DNA from: a virus
Direction: 5' to 3' (one strand)
IMG/VR virus record: IMGVR_UViG_3300028769_000012
Coordinates: 1 to 51,867 of that record
DNA length: 51,867 nucleotides
Positions 27,101-41,538 of this stretch are shown here, in pieces; the first letter of the stretch is position 1; each line of letters begins with the position of its first letter. The translations under genes were made by a program, and so were the position numbers. The notes beneath the pieces were generated by a model. That model was not told where the DNA came from. It worked only from the letters and a program-made list of their open reading frames with translations, and ran no database searches.

Positions 27101-30100
27101 TAACTGTCTTTAGCTCTACTTTCTCTTAATTTATCACGATATCCACCAGTATCTCAAAGATAACTACTAATATCTTTTGTTTTAGAATCTTGAGATAAAC
27201 CTGCTGTTTTAGCAGCATTTTTCATTTCAAGATAATACTTTTGTTTATTTTTCAAATAAGTTCTTGATGCAGCATCATTTGTATTATCAACTAAAAGTTT
27301 ATATACATCTAATAAAGAATCAAGATTATCATCAGATACAATATTTTTATTAATGTTCATAAAATCATTTACATCAATTAGATCAAATTTGTTTTTACTA
27401 CCACTAATAAATGATTTTAAATCTTCTAAAGAATTAACAACTAACATTTCATTATTTGATTTATCTTTAAATAATTTACTACCTTCTGGAAGATTATACA
27501 TCTTTTTACCTTGCATATCTTTACGAACTCTTACATCCTTTCCATTAAAATTTTCAGTAGATTCGTTAACAAAAAATGATTCTCCAATTTGAGTATCTTT
27601 TCTTTTTAAAACATCATTGTCAATTGTATATCTATTATCAGAATTTATAATAATACCTAATTTCTTTCCAGTCTTTGAGTCAGATAAAAATACATCACGT
27701 TCTAATTTTCTAGGAACATTTAATGCATTATTGATAATATTTCCAAAGAAATTCGGAGTTATATCAGCATGTTTAAATTCTTCTAATGAAAATTCAGATT
27801 GATAAACTTTAGGAATAATATTTTCAGCATGTTTATGTACATAATCACTAATTATATCTGTACTAAGATATTCAGCTTCTGGATCAATACCATAAGCAAA
27901 TGTATCATTCTTTTCAGAACCACCTGATTTATATTTAAATATTTCATCAAAAGGATTAGCTGTTGTAGCGTCAGATGTTCTTTTAAAAATAACACCTTTT
28001 TCTAATAAAGTATATGATCTATTAACTCATTTTTGCAAATATTTACCAATAAATTCATAATAATCTCTCATGTAATCTTTATGAGTTTCATGAGTATCTA
28101 ATGGCATCATACTATGTATTGATTTAAAACGTTCATCATTCTTTGATAAATAATCAATGAAATTCAATACTTGTGGATGTGGAGCAAATACTCCAGTTTT
28201 CTTCCAAACCTTTATAGCTTGTTCAAAATTTCATTTAAGTTGAACTGCTTCTAAATCAAATGAGTTTTGACGTAGTCCATTAACATTATAAGTAATTTCA
28301 ACAGGTTTTAAATCTCTAGTAAGTCCATATATTTTTTCAAATTCATATTGACTATTTTCAAATAAATTCTTAAAGTTATAATAATTTTCAATTCTATCAA
28401 GATTAATTATATTGTTAGATTTATTATATTCAACTCCTCCAATTTCAACAGCATTATTATCTGTAAAAATAATTCGTATTGTATCTAAAGGATTGATTTC
28501 ATTTAATAATACAGGTTTAGGTTTGAATTCATCAGAAAAATTTAAAACATGATCAATCTTAGATTTTAATTTATCATATTCAGTATCACCAATTGGAACA
28601 AATGATGCTTTAAGTTCATCAGAAAGTTTATCAAATTTACTAAGGATATCATCCATTATATATGTCTTGCCAACATTGTTCTCATAAATCTTCATAATGC
28701 CCTGAGATGGATTTAAAACCATCGCAGCACCCCTAAATTTACGACGAATATAATCCGTATTTATTTTAGAAATTATTGATGAAACAAATTGTTTATAAAT
28801 TGTTTTATTACCATAAGGTATAAAATCAGAATCAGCAGGATTTAAAGTAGCTTCAACATTTTTATATAAAGAATCAACAATAATTTTACTGTTATTTATT
28901 TGTGAACTATTCTCTAAACTTTTTACAAATAATTTAGTCAGTTGTTTCAGTTTATCTTCTCCACCTAACTTTTGGAATTGTTTTAAAGTATTATCAATTA
29001 TTGATCCAATTCCATTATATAAATCATTAAATAACTCAGGAGCTGCATTGTTTTCAGATGCAGCAGAAAGTACTTGTGTAATTTCAGATACAGATGATTC
29101 ATCAGAAGTGTGACCAGCATCTAATTGAATTCCAAAAAATGATGTATCAAAGTTAAACCAATTAGGTTTTGACTTATTAGTATGATGTAAAACATCAGTA
29201 TGATTGATATTAGTTGCACCATTTTTAACAGCAGATTCAGGTAAAAACATTGCAATCATTTTATCTTTTAATTTCAATCCTCCATTTAAAGCATGCTTTT
29301 TAATGATTTCATTTACTATTTGAATTGATTGTTCAGTTTGAACAATTTTTTCAATCGTTCTACCATTTAAAAGTTTAGTAATCTTTTTAGATGAAAATGC
29401 TCCACCAAAGGCTTCTCATAAATCAAATAAGTTTTTAATTTTTAATGGTTGAATTTCAATATCTCCATTTGCATTAGCGTAACTTAATTCATAACTTGTT
29501 TTACCTTTACCATCAGCTTTTTTAATAGAAATAACTTGTCTAAATTCTCCGTTAATTGGAATATATAAATTATCAAGATCAATACTTAAAGCTTCTCCTG
29601 TAAGAGATGTAAATATATTATCATGATCAGAATCTTTGAATATATCAAAATGATTCATTTTCTTCATCCATTCTCTTTGATTATAAGGAGAATTGATACT
29701 AGTTCTAATATTTTCATTAGTCATTCCAAATGTAGCACATTTCAAAAAAGTACTATGTCCATTGTGAATAGAAGTACCAATTGGTTTTTGAGTTCCGTTT
29801 AAACCTTTACCAGGTTGAGCAGATATAGATTGAGCAACAAAGAAAGGGTTAGCAGGAATACCACCATCAAATACTTTTTGATCATCTGATGCACCAACTT
29901 GATTAAATACTTGAGCTTCTGGATCTTTAAATATTGCTAATTTAATTTGAGGTTCAATTCCTTGAGGACCTTTATTAAATATTGTCATACTAGCTCCAGT
30001 AATTACCATACGTTTTGTAAAACCTGTAGTTCTTTCTTTTTCTTCTAATCTCCAATCATTAAATCATCCTGATTCTTTAGTATTGATTTCAATAAAACTC

Positions 30101-33075
30101 TTTTTAAATGGGTGAATATATGCACCTTTAGTAGAAAGATTTTCATATTGACTTAATATTAAATTTCTAGACCACATATATTTTCTACCTAATTCAGATA
30201 GTTCAGTACCATCAGCATTATTCAATTTAAGATTACTAACTGATATTCTTTTACCATCTTCCATATTATAATCAAAAATATCATCAACATCTATATTAAA
30301 ATGTTTAGCTATTTGTTCAGCAATGTGTTCAGATTTAACATGATAAGTTCCTTCGAATTTAGTATTTAATTTGATTTCTTTTGGAGAAATATGTGTATTT
30401 TCTAATGTTCAAGAAGCTAAACTTCCTTCCATATTTTTACTCCATTCATTAAATAATGATTGATCATTAAATATCATGAAATTAGTTTTAAGAGCTTGAT
30501 TAATTTTCAAAGCCTTTTTACCATCAACTGAATATTCAGAATAATGTAAATCTCTAACTATTTCAGGATTTCTAAAATTATCATCATTACTATGATTATG
30601 TGTATAAGATCTTGTTAATTTTTCAATAGCTTTAACACTAGTATTTTTTTCAAAGAATTCTTCAATTTGACTAATTTTATCTTTAGGATCACGTACTGTA
30701 GATAATGAAGATGAATTATCAATCAATAATAAATCAGCATGAATATTATTTATAACTGATGTATAATATTGTAATTGATTTTGTTTAAAGTGAGATTTTA
30801 ATTCATCACTTGATAATTTAGCTAGTGTTCCACCTAAGTTATCTGTAACATTTGAATTAATTTCTAAAGCTAATATCTTACCTTTATCAGAAAAATTCCA
30901 AGGTTGAATAAACATTCTATCTTCATTAATACTTGACATTAAGAAATTTCTAGTAAATGCAAGTTTAAATAAATCTTTTGAATTTAATTCATCAATTGAT
31001 TTAGCTTCATTTTTACCAACTACTTCACTTATAATAGCAGTACCTTTTATTAGATTAGGATTTTGTTTAAAGAAAGTATTAGCATTTGCTTTAGCTAATA
31101 ATCTTCCAGTTAATGCTCCAACATAAGCAATTGACATAGTTGGTCATGAATCACCTTCCGAACTTTTAACTTGTGTTACAACGTTATATTTTTCTTCTTG
31201 ATGTCTTAATTTAAATAACTTTTTAAAGTCAAATTCTTTAGATACATTATCTTCTTGTAGTTTAGCTATAATTTCATCATTAGTTAATACTCTATCAGCT
31301 AAAGAGACATCTTCATTCATAACTTTAATATCTTTCATTAAAAGATTTTCTAATGATTTTCTAGTATTAGCTGTTAATGGATCTGATTCAGATTTAGTAG
31401 AACCTAAAAATGATTCTTTACTTTCTTTAGATAACTGTATATCAGCATATTTATCAATAAATGCAAATACTCCACCATAAGTAGAAAAATCAGCATCTCT
31501 AAATATAGTAGAATCTGTTTTAAGTTTTTGCTTATAAGAAACTGTATTATTTACAAGTTGTTTGAAATCCACACCTACTTTAGTATCCATATGTAGATTG
31601 TCAACAGTTGTACCATTTCCTTCTACATCTTCCGATCTATATGTATTTTTAACTGTATTTCTTATAGCGTGAATTAATATTTGTTCAATATCAATTGGTT
31701 TATCAGATATACCGATATTAGTTGCTTTCCATTCATTAAATAATCCCACAACTCCAGTATCTCTATGATATAAGAAATCATGAATACTATACATATAATT
31801 TTTAATGATACTTAAATCATCATATTTATCAGATTCATTTACTAAAGCTTTTAATATTGTTCTGAATGGTATATCGTTATTATCACGTTCATGTCTTTCA
31901 AATGCTTCATCAACTGTTAGTTTTGAACCTTTAATATTAAGTGTTAAGTCTTGAGGTAATGAATTCATTACTGCTCCAATAACATTAACACTAGTTGTTC
32001 CTAATGTAATACGATTATTTCCAAATAAATATCCTGAAGTTTTATCTCCATTTGATTCTTCAGATTCTTCAATTACATTGTGTTGTTTGAATGGGATGAT
32101 ATTAGAAAGTAATTTAAATAAACTTGAAGTATGATGTGATACATCAGTTCCTTCTATTGAATCAGAAGCTCATGTTGAAGTAGATGCTCCTTTAAATTTT
32201 AATGTATATTTAAATTCACTATTAGAAGGAGGTGCATATGTATTCATCCCATCCGGATTTACATTTATTACATCTCCATGTTTTTCTGACATTAATTTAT
32301 CAAAATTTGTAAGAATCAACATTCTTATATATCCTGATGTAGTTGAAATACCTTTAGTATCAATACTATATTTATCTAAAGCTTCAAATTTAGTTGTTAC
32401 TGATTCTAATACTTTAGAATATGGTGTTTTACCATCTGTATCTGGAAAAAATAAATCAGGATTCAATCTAAATGCACGAGATCCAGTAGAATCTTTATCT
32501 GTATTATACAGATTAGAATCTTTTACTTCAGTTACTCCTGAAACTTTAGTTAGATATTTTCAAATATCATTCTTATAAACAAAGATATTATGTTCCAATG
32601 CTAAATCAGATACTACAAAGTTATTAAATCCGTTATCCCTGTTATCGTTATTAACGAATGAAACAGCATACATAGCGTACTCTAATTCAGAATCTAAAAA
32701 ATTTTCAAGTGATTTATCATGTTTTAATAGTTTTGCTATATTTGAAGCATCTATTAAAGTTGGATTAGTTGATAACGATCCAGATGTTTTAGATAGTCCA
32801 TATCTAACTTGAGATATAATCTCATTAATATTATCAGAAGTTAAGTTAGGTTTGTTTAACTTTGACATTGATAAATATAACGAATTGAAATCATACACCC
32901 GTGCTTCAGGAGATTCTTCTATTCCCTTTAATATAAAATCTGACGCAGCAGATATTTCTTCATTTAATTTTTCATTATCTACTAAATCAGAACCGAAAAT
33001 ACCAAGGGGTTCTATCCCCTTGGCACCATTCAGTTTCTTGATTATTGCTTTAAAATTTTGTGAACATTTACTCAT
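24121..33075 (-). CDS. virion RNA polymerase-like protein with DFDID motif, 2984 aa
   Basis: With TGA as Trp the frame is open from ATG 33075 to TAA 24121 with 12 TGA codons (32560, 32170, 31144, 30409, 30064, 29416, 28231, 27154, 25603 and others). Residues 2052-2056 are DFDID in LQGSDFDIDKVYMM (26908-26922). This is the metal-binding DxDxD signature of double-psi beta-barrel RNA polymerases and has the form known from crAss-like phage virion RNA polymerases (phi14:2 gp66). A DG-rich segment at about 1068-1112 (VFDGGIPANPF, then GTQKPIGT, then FLKCATFGM) may belong to the second barrel, but I am less sure. Such enzymes are packaged and injected with the DNA to transcribe early genes. At 2984 residues it is longer than a typical single-chain polymerase, so extra domains are likely. 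Confidence 0.82.
33002..33023 (-). other. GC-rich hairpin in the start of the RNA polymerase gene
   Basis: Perfect 8-bp repeat CCAAGGGG-ttctat-CCCCTTGG, 53-74 bases after the start codon of the RNA polymerase gene. It is GC-rich in an AT-rich context, and on the transcribed strand it is followed by TATTTTC, giving it an attenuator-like look. Confidence 0.5.
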
Positions 33076-33082
33076 TTTTTAT

Positions 33083-36000
33083 TTAAAATTTACAATTGTA
33101 TTGGTTATTATCATTTAATCCACTTAATACTAGATTTTTGATTAATGAATTGTTTTTATTAAGTTGAACATTTTTATCAGGACCTAATTCAAATAATGAA
33201 CTTAGGGCACTAGTTATATTTAATCCGTCCATCTTTAACACTCCATTTTCAACATCTAAATCATCATAATTTTGATCAATAAATCCATTTATTATTTTGC
33301 TTACTACAGCTTTACTTTTTTCAACATCTTTTGCTTTGTCAAACAAATTACCAAGTGGAACTCCAAATGTATTACCTTCAAAATCAAATGATATGTGATT
33401 TGGTATTTCTACTCCAACTAATGTTGGTTCAGTTTTTACATTATTAGTATTTACTTCGTTTCCACCAATCTTACTTAATATTTTATCCATATTTAACATA
33501 ATTTGATTAGGTTCAACAGGATATTGCATTTCATAATTATTATTAGTAGATACTGGTAATTTACCTTCAAATTCACCACTAACAGCAGGAGAATCAATAA
33601 TAGTATTGTAATAGATAGGTTTGTCATAAGTTTGAACAAAACTATTAAATCTAGTTACAGTATCTTCGTATTGAGATTTACCTTCTGTCATTATATTATG
33701 TATAACATATAAAGGATTTGGAATTTTAACAGGTATAACATCTCTAAATCTATTTCCGATTATGGATTTTAATTTAGGATTTTCTAATAAATCATCAAAA
33801 GTTTTTTGAGTTGATGCATCATTGTTTATAAATCGCCCTAAATCCATTAAAGTTTCTACAATATGAAATGATTCTAAATCATTCTTAGATAAATAATTTT
33901 TCCAAGAAATATGATTAACCATATCATCAATAATAGTATCAATGTTTTTACCAGCAACTTGTTCAGATTTTAAGAAATCATAGAATACTTTCCATCCAGT
34001 ATATTTAGACATTAATGCTAATTTTTTATATTTAGCATCTACATCTGTTTCATGGTCAGCAAGATGTTCTTGATTTTTTAATTTCTTATCAGCTTTAAGT
34101 TCTGTATCAGCTGTAGTTATTTGTGTTCAAGCTTCACTTAAAGTTCTACTTTTAGCATTTAATACAACTAATTTAGAATATTTAATATTTCCTTTAACAT
34201 ATTCAATAGTAACATAAGGTCTATAAGCATATCGGTTGTAATATTCTTCCGAGTTTCTTAATGTGAATTCATCATTAGTTTCATTCTTACCTTGAGTATT
34301 ATAAGGAGTTTGTCTGTATTCTTCCATTGTTTTTTTAATATATTTAAGATAATCTCCATTTTGTAATACACCATGTGCATCATATTTTGGACCTCTAAAT
34401 ACTTTAATCTCACTAATGAAAGCTCCTGGAAATTTAGCTTTTAAATCTTTTACAGTTATAGCAGAATCCTTTTTAAAGGCATCTTTTTGAGCATCATTCA
34501 TAGTTGGAACTTGAACTCCCATATATGTTTTAATATCAGCACTATCAACTGTAATATCTCCTTTACTTGCTAAATCATATAACTTAGAAAGTTTTTCGAA
34601 ATCAACATTAGCTTTAACAGCAGGATTTGAAATATCAGGCAATGCTGAAAGAGTTATAAAATGATTTGCACCACCAATTTCAACATTCATTCCAAGAACA
34701 TAAATATCTTTACCTTTTAAAGCATTACTATTTACTAGTTTACCATAAGGATCAGTATACTCTCCACTTTTAAGTTTTCTTATTACTAAATCTTTTTGTT
34801 TAGTATCATTATTAAATAATCTAAAATCATCAGGTCTAGTATAAATTGTGTTATCAATTGTAGAAAATAATACTAAATTTTTCCATTTAATATAATCGCC
34901 AACAACATCTCTAACACTTTGATCAGATATATTTACTAATCTAAGAATTGAACCTAAATCAGTTCCAGTACTATTCTTTATTAAGTCATCAATATCAATA
35001 TCAGATCCAATTATTTTATCTAAGTTATTAGAAATATCATGAATTCCAATATTATTAAAGAATGAATATCCTAATATATTACTAGGATCTTTAGTTTGAA
35101 CAGTAGTAGAAATTGGAGTAATTATTTCAGGGTCTGAAGTTTCTTTCCAATCGGTATTAAATTTCTCATTTACAACTTTAACATCTTTATGTTTTATAGG
35201 ATCAGATTGTTTATAATCCTTTGTCATATCTGATAATTCATCAATTCTCTTAGTTAAGAAATCTTTAGCTCTATCGTTATCAAATACTTTTTCTTCTGTA
35301 CTTAATGACATTTCTGTTTTAATTCCAAAATTATCTAATAGAGTTTTAGAACCAACAATTAAAGTTCCAATTTTAGATCTAGTAACAAGAGTATATAAAC
35401 TACGTATAGTATCAAAATCAGAATCAGATATTTTAATTGGATCAAGAATTACTACTTGATCAAATTCTTCACCTTGTACATTTTTAGAATAAACTTTAAT
35501 GTCAGCAGATTGAATACCTAAAGTACTTGTAATTAAAGATTGTGTTGAATCAGATAATTTACCACTATCAGTTAAGAACACAATTTCTTTAGAAGTATCT
35601 AATTTTAAAAGATCAGCTTTTGTAAGATTATCTACAAACTTATCTCCATTTAAAAATGTTTTATCATAATAAACTAAAGTAGGTCTATATTTAATAGGTT
35701 CTTTCAAATATGAATCTCTATAAATAGCATCTGTAAAATTCTCCATAAGAATACAATTATCATTATGGTGTACATTCTTAGATCTAATTGTACTTTTAAG
35801 TTTAATAGATCTAGGAGTAGATATATTCTGTGTAGAAAATGATGTAGTACCAATTTTACTTCCATTTTGTAAATTATCACCCATTGCAATAACATAGTAG
35901 TTATTGTTTTTAGCTAGATAATTAAACATTTGCCATTCAAGTGTAGATAATTGACTCATCTCATCAATCATTACAATTTTAGAACCTTCAATATTATGAC

Positions 36001-39000
36001 CTAAGAATACAGAATCTAACCATTTTTCATTTATAGCAACTGCACCATCTCCTTCACCTTTTATAAAAATCTCAGGATTTAAATCATCATATTTATCTTG
36101 TTCTATTAAATTTAATTGTTCCATGTATTCATCATACTTAGAACCAATCATTGTTTTAATGTAGTCTTTAATTAAGTCTTCTTTTATTTCAACAGATACC
36201 TGATTCTTTAAATTCTCTTTTAATCCAGTAAGTGTTTTAGGTGTTGGTGCTAAAGCATGAATAGAAATATTTTCACTCGGAACTTTAGAATCAATTATCA
36301 TTCTTAAAGGAAAGTTTCCTAAAATTGTAGTTTTACCTGTTCCAGCAGAGCCAAGAACATTAAATACATATCCAATAGAGAAACTTCTAGATTGATCAAT
36401 AGCTTGTTTATAGGCTTCTTTTTCAGTAATTGTAGTACCTGCATCTTTTGCATCAGCAAGTATAGAATTCTTTAAAGTATAAATACTAGGTTGTACAAAC
36501 TCTATAGAATGAGCCATTATATCTTTTCCTAATCTACCATTAAAATAAGCTTGTTCTTGTCTTTGTACAAATTGTTGTACAAAAAATGGAGCTTTTACTT
36601 CCGACAAAGATACTTCATTTTCTAGTAACTTTTTATAGTTTAGATAAAAATCTTTACTACTAAGAGCCAGTACAGAATGTAAATAAAAATATCAATCTTT
36701 TTTCTCAAGTTGAGTCAAATCCTTTGTCAGATTAGAATCCTTACCATCAATAATTGACTTGATAATATTTTCAGAATTATCATTGCCTTTAAACGGAGCA
36801 AAAACTTCATCTAATTTGTCTGTCAAGTTTCCTTCAGCATTATGAAAATTAGTATAAATTCTATGTTCAAATTCAGCAAGTTTACTTTCAGCTAAAACTA
36901 TTTTATTAATAGCATCAAGATCATTTTGATTTATTAAAGTTCTTCCATTCACAGTTAGTTTACCTGCTGAAATTTCAGAACCATCAGTCATTCTTTTTAA
37001 AATAGAACTAACTAATGCTGTTTTGATTAAATTATGTTCTTCAATTAAAGATCCAGAGTTTCTTTCTGCAAGAGTTTTAAAATAGTTTAATTTATCTGAA
37101 ATGAAAGTTAAATCATCATTTATGATCTTAGCTGACGTACTATCAACCAATCCAAATTTTCCACTAACTTCTTCGAACTTTTCAGCAGCCATATTTAATG
37201 AAACATTATAACCATACAAATCACCACCTAATCCTACTTCTGTAGAAGTCATTGCTGAAATTACAGAACGTACAGCAGTTATTGTAGATAAAGCTTTATT
37301 TAATTGATCAATTTGAACATTATTTCTAATAAATTGAGACGGTGCTACAATATTATCAAATAAATCATAATTATCTCTTAATAGTTTAAAGAATGAAATA
37401 GGACCTGTTTTACCTCATAGATTTATCTGAAACTCATTCAACTTGTCCAAAAACGTATTCATTTTACGTTTATTGTATTTAAGAATTTCATGAATGTTTA
37501 AATAGTCTTTATATCCACGATCAATTAAAGCTTTACCTAATTCTGAATTTTCATCGAATTCAAAATTATCTAAATCAGGAATTAATGCAGAAAGAGAACT
37601 ATTTTGAATATTTACTCTAATTTCATTAGCAGCATCTGTTAATTCTTTAACCGCTTCATTATCTAAATCTTCACCTCTAGCAATTACATTATTAGCATAT
37701 TTAATTAATAAAGATCTACGTGGTGAAATCTTATCATTGCCTTTTGTAAAAGTATAATAATCATCATCAGAATGTAGCGCTTCATTATAAACTTCTTCTA
37801 ATTTAGGATCTGAATTTCCTTGATTGATAGATATTTGATCCATTTTACTTTTAACAGTAGAATTGAATACATCTTGAATTTCAGTAAGTGTTACATCAGT
37901 TCCTTTATTTTGAACATAAGTATCTAATGCTGTAACAATATCATGAGTAACTTCATCAGTATCTTTGTCAAATCAGTCTGCTAAAATTTGGTCAGCATCA
38001 GAAAAACTAATAATTCCATCTTCATTAGTAACACTAGATAATTCATCTAATACTTTATTAGCTTCAACTAATAATTTAGATTTTATTAAATCTTTATTAA
38101 CAGCTTTCTTTTCATATCCATTAACGTGGATTGTTCCAATGTTCCCAATAGTTGTAATTTCACTATCTTTGGCTAAATGTTGCATTAGAACATCTTCTGT
38201 AGCTAAATCCGCAGATTGAGAAATTGTTTCTTTCTCACCCATGATTTGTTTTACTCGTCCATTTTTACTTCCGTTATAAGCATCAAATGCTTTTTGTATA
38301 ATACCGTAATCTAACTCTGTAGACGGAAGACCTAATGAATTTACAATAGCAAATAAATGTTCTTTATCTCCAGTACTTAAAGTATTAATATCCCTCTTTT
38401 GATTTAATTCTACATCAGCATTATTAATATCAGTATTAATTTCTTCTTGAAGTGGAGCAATTTTTTCATTTATTGTATTAATTTCATCTGGTTCTGTAAC
38501 AGTAGATAATTGTTCTTCTAACTTATTTAATTCTTCAAGTTTAGGATTGATTAAAGCATCACGTCTGTTAATTATTTCAACTTTTTGTTCTTCTGGTAAA
38601 CCAATTTGAATTAAATTCATATCGTTTAAGAAATGAGCAACATCAATATCAGTATCAGATGTAAGACTTGCAGTTCTAAAACCATTCTTATCTAATTCAG
38701 TATTTAATTGTTGTAATCATTGTCAGTTAGTATAAGCGTCAGTTAAACTTAAACCTTTACCTTTATTTCTAAAGTTAGCTAAGAATGAACTTCTAGTATT
38801 AGCATATCCATCAGCATTAAACTCTGCAATTGAATGTGAGAACTCTTCATTAATTTCCAAAAATCTATCAAACATTGATTTCATTTTGTTTTTAAAATCA
38901 CCTTTACTTTCATCAAATATATTATCAAATTCTGCTTTATAAGTTTTCTTTTCAGATTCACTAAGTGAATAGAAATCTTTATCATATTTATCTTTAACAT

Positions 39001-41530
39001 AATCGTCAACAGATAAAGAAATAAATGGTGCGTGTAAATTTTTATTTAATGTAAATAGTGATAACTTATGATAGTATTCAGCCTTTTCACCTTTTAATAA
39101 TTCTTCAACTAACTTTCTTTTTTCATTAAGTTTAGATTGAATATCACCTTTACCTACTTCATTTTTATTTACACTTTTATCATCTTTTTCAGTTTGTACA
39201 TTTTCTAATTGAGTAGTAAGATCTACAATATCTCCAATTAATTGAGTAAAATCTGATTTTACAAAAGAATCAGTTCCGTTTTTCTTTAAATCAGCAATTC
39301 TAATATCATCAACAATTGCTTTTCTAATAACAGATTCATCATCTTCTTTTATGTTTTCAAGATTTAAAATTCTATCAGCATTTTGAATATATGCTTTAGT
39401 AGCATTAGCAATAACATCAGCTTGACTCATTCCACTATCACCATCTTTAGCTAGATAAATTTGTTTACCATCTACATTAGTTGTAACTGGAGATAAATCA
39501 GTACTTCCAAATCTACTTTTTTGTTTATCAATTTCTTTATATAAATCTTCTGCTTGACCATTAGCTACAAGTTGAAGTACATTATATTTTGTTTCTTGTT
39601 CAATACCGTGTCCAGATAAAATAGGTGATATAACTGAATGTTCTAATTCAAACATAGGTCCTCCAACCATACCTCCAACTAAGTTAGATACATAACGTTC
39701 AAATCCTGATTTACTAAATACATTATCAAATCCTCCAAATGAACCTTGTTTCTTAGTAAATCCACAAGCACTCATAATATCAACAATACCTTTAGCTGCA
39801 TCAGAAGCAAGTTCTTCTGAAACTTCTTCAATACCTTCAATCATTGATACTTTAAATAATTTTTCAGCTAATTGACTTTCTCCAATAGGTTGTGTAATTA
39901 AATTTTGAAATCCTTGTTTAGCTTTTGAAAATACATTCCCCAATGCTTTTTTACCAGCAATTTTATCTGTTGCAAGTAAATTAACAGCTTCTTGTGTTTC
40001 ACCCATTAATTCACGAGTAACACTTCTAATTCCAGCTTTATTAACTTCTTCAGTATAACCTGTAGATTTATCTAAAAACCAGTGACCTAAATTATTATTC
40101 TTCATTAAAGCATATTGACCTGATGCGGCTAATAATGCAGCAAAACCTGCTGTTCTATTATCATATCCTCCAGCTTTAGCATCACCATAAACATCAGCAG
40201 ATTGCGTCATAGCCATGTAACCTAAGTTTAATGTTTCAGCTAATTGTGATCGTTTATGATTTATAGATTCAAGTGTTCCAATTTTATCGTAGGCAACTTG
40301 AGCAAGACGTTCGTAGTTTTCTTTACTTCTAGTTATACCTTTTACAGCATCACCAATAGCAACATCTTGAAGAATATCTTCAGTTTGATTAGCTAATTTT
40401 GCTAAATATTCAGTCTCATGTGACTTATAAAATAAATTAGACAAACTACCAGCAGCACGTTGTTCATAGATTTGTGAAAAAGTATCTGCAACCATACTTC
40501 CCATTTGTTCATAATTCCACATAGATTGTGAACCCGCATCTGAAATACTTCTAACATCATATTTAGAAAGATATCCTTGTGCAGTATTCATTGCTTTCCA
40601 TAGTGATGTTTCATTACCTTTTTCAGTATCACCTGTAAATAATGCTTCTGCGGCTTTATAAAAAGTTGGAAGTACAGTAGCTAAACCTAATGCCATTTTC
40701 ATTCCACCATAATATACATTAACTCCAGGAATTAAATAAGGTGCAACTTGTGTAGCAAGTTTCATAGTAGTCCCAAATACAGATTTATCTTTACCATCAG
40801 AATCAAAGAAATCTACTTTATTTAATTTAGAACCATCAACAGTAATTAAATCCATAGGATTTACTATTTGTTTACCATATACTTCACGTTTACCAAGTGT
40901 TTCAATATAAAGATTTCCATCTTTATCATATTTCCAATCACCTTTTTTATGATTTACATGTCTTTTTGTCATAGGATCTATATCAGCACCATCTTCATCC
41001 CACTGAGCATAAACCATTGTAGGTCCCACTAAAGAACCCATTAAACCCATGTCATTAGCTGATTTATCTAATCATTGTTTAGATTCAGAATCATATACTT
41101 TTGATTGTTGAGCTAATTCTCTTAAAGATAAATCAGATACATCAATACTATTTATTCCAGTTTTACTATATAATTGTTTAAACGGATTATAATCCTTAGT
41201 TATAACTGGAGCTACATCTGCACGTAATGCTCCTTTTGGAGCAGTAAAATCTGTTGGATCATATTCTAACGCTTTAGCTAAAGCTTTATCATTTCCTAGG
41301 TCATTATACAACGACGCAGCTTTTTGATAAGCTGCGTTGAAGGTTTTGTCATCGAATTTACCAGATGCATCTTTAAACATCGATTGAACTTTATCTAATT
41401 TTTTATAATCGTCCATAGGTAATAGTTGAGTATTACTTGGAACAACATTAGAACTAGCTAAATCGAATAAATTTAAATCTGGTTTCTGCACTAATGCAGA
41501 AAATATATCATTTGGTTTTGTAATTTCCAT
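33083..41530 (-). CDS. giant late protein containing an SF1 helicase, 2815 aa
   Basis: The frame runs from ATG 41530 to TAA 33083 with TGA-Trp at 41072, 38723, 38717, 37973, 37415, 36692 and 34127; joins checked, no other stops. The N-terminal 400 residues include hydrophobic stretches (VAPYLIPGVNVYYGGMKMAL) and Gly/Ala-rich segments; a coiled-coil-rich section follows. Residues 1727-1734 are Walker A, GSAGTGKT, then Walker B KIVMIDEMSQ (about 1851-1860), motif III VIAMGDN, motif V-like QGEEFDQVVIL, and motif VI YTLVTRSK (2046-2053). These are SF1 helicase motifs in correct order, closest in style to RecD/Pif1/TrwC-type enzymes. The fusion of a helicase into a giant late cargo protein, directly upstream of the RNA polymerase gene, suggests that it helps DNA entry or transcription. 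That role is inferred. Confidence 0.8.
41314..41337 (-). other. 9-bp hairpin in the early part of the helicase-containing gene
   Basis: Perfect repeat ACGCAGCTT-tttgat-AAGCTGCGT, about 195-217 bases after the start codon. With the hairpin at 41483-41502 it makes two perfect inverted repeats in the first 220 bases of this gene. Confidence 0.45.
41483..41502 (-). other. 8-bp hairpin right after the start of the helicase-containing gene
   Basis: Perfect repeat TTTCTGCA-ctaa-TGCAGAAA, 29-48 bases after the start codon. No T-run follows. Confidence 0.45.
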
Positions 41531-41538
41531 ATTATTGT

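Noticed and set aside
34985-35002. SDIDIDD in the helicase-containing protein as an RNA polymerase metal site
   Set aside because: The sequence is an acidic Asp/Ile stretch without the flanking residues of the polymerase motif, and lies C-terminal of the helicase motifs. The DFDID in the next protein fits much better.
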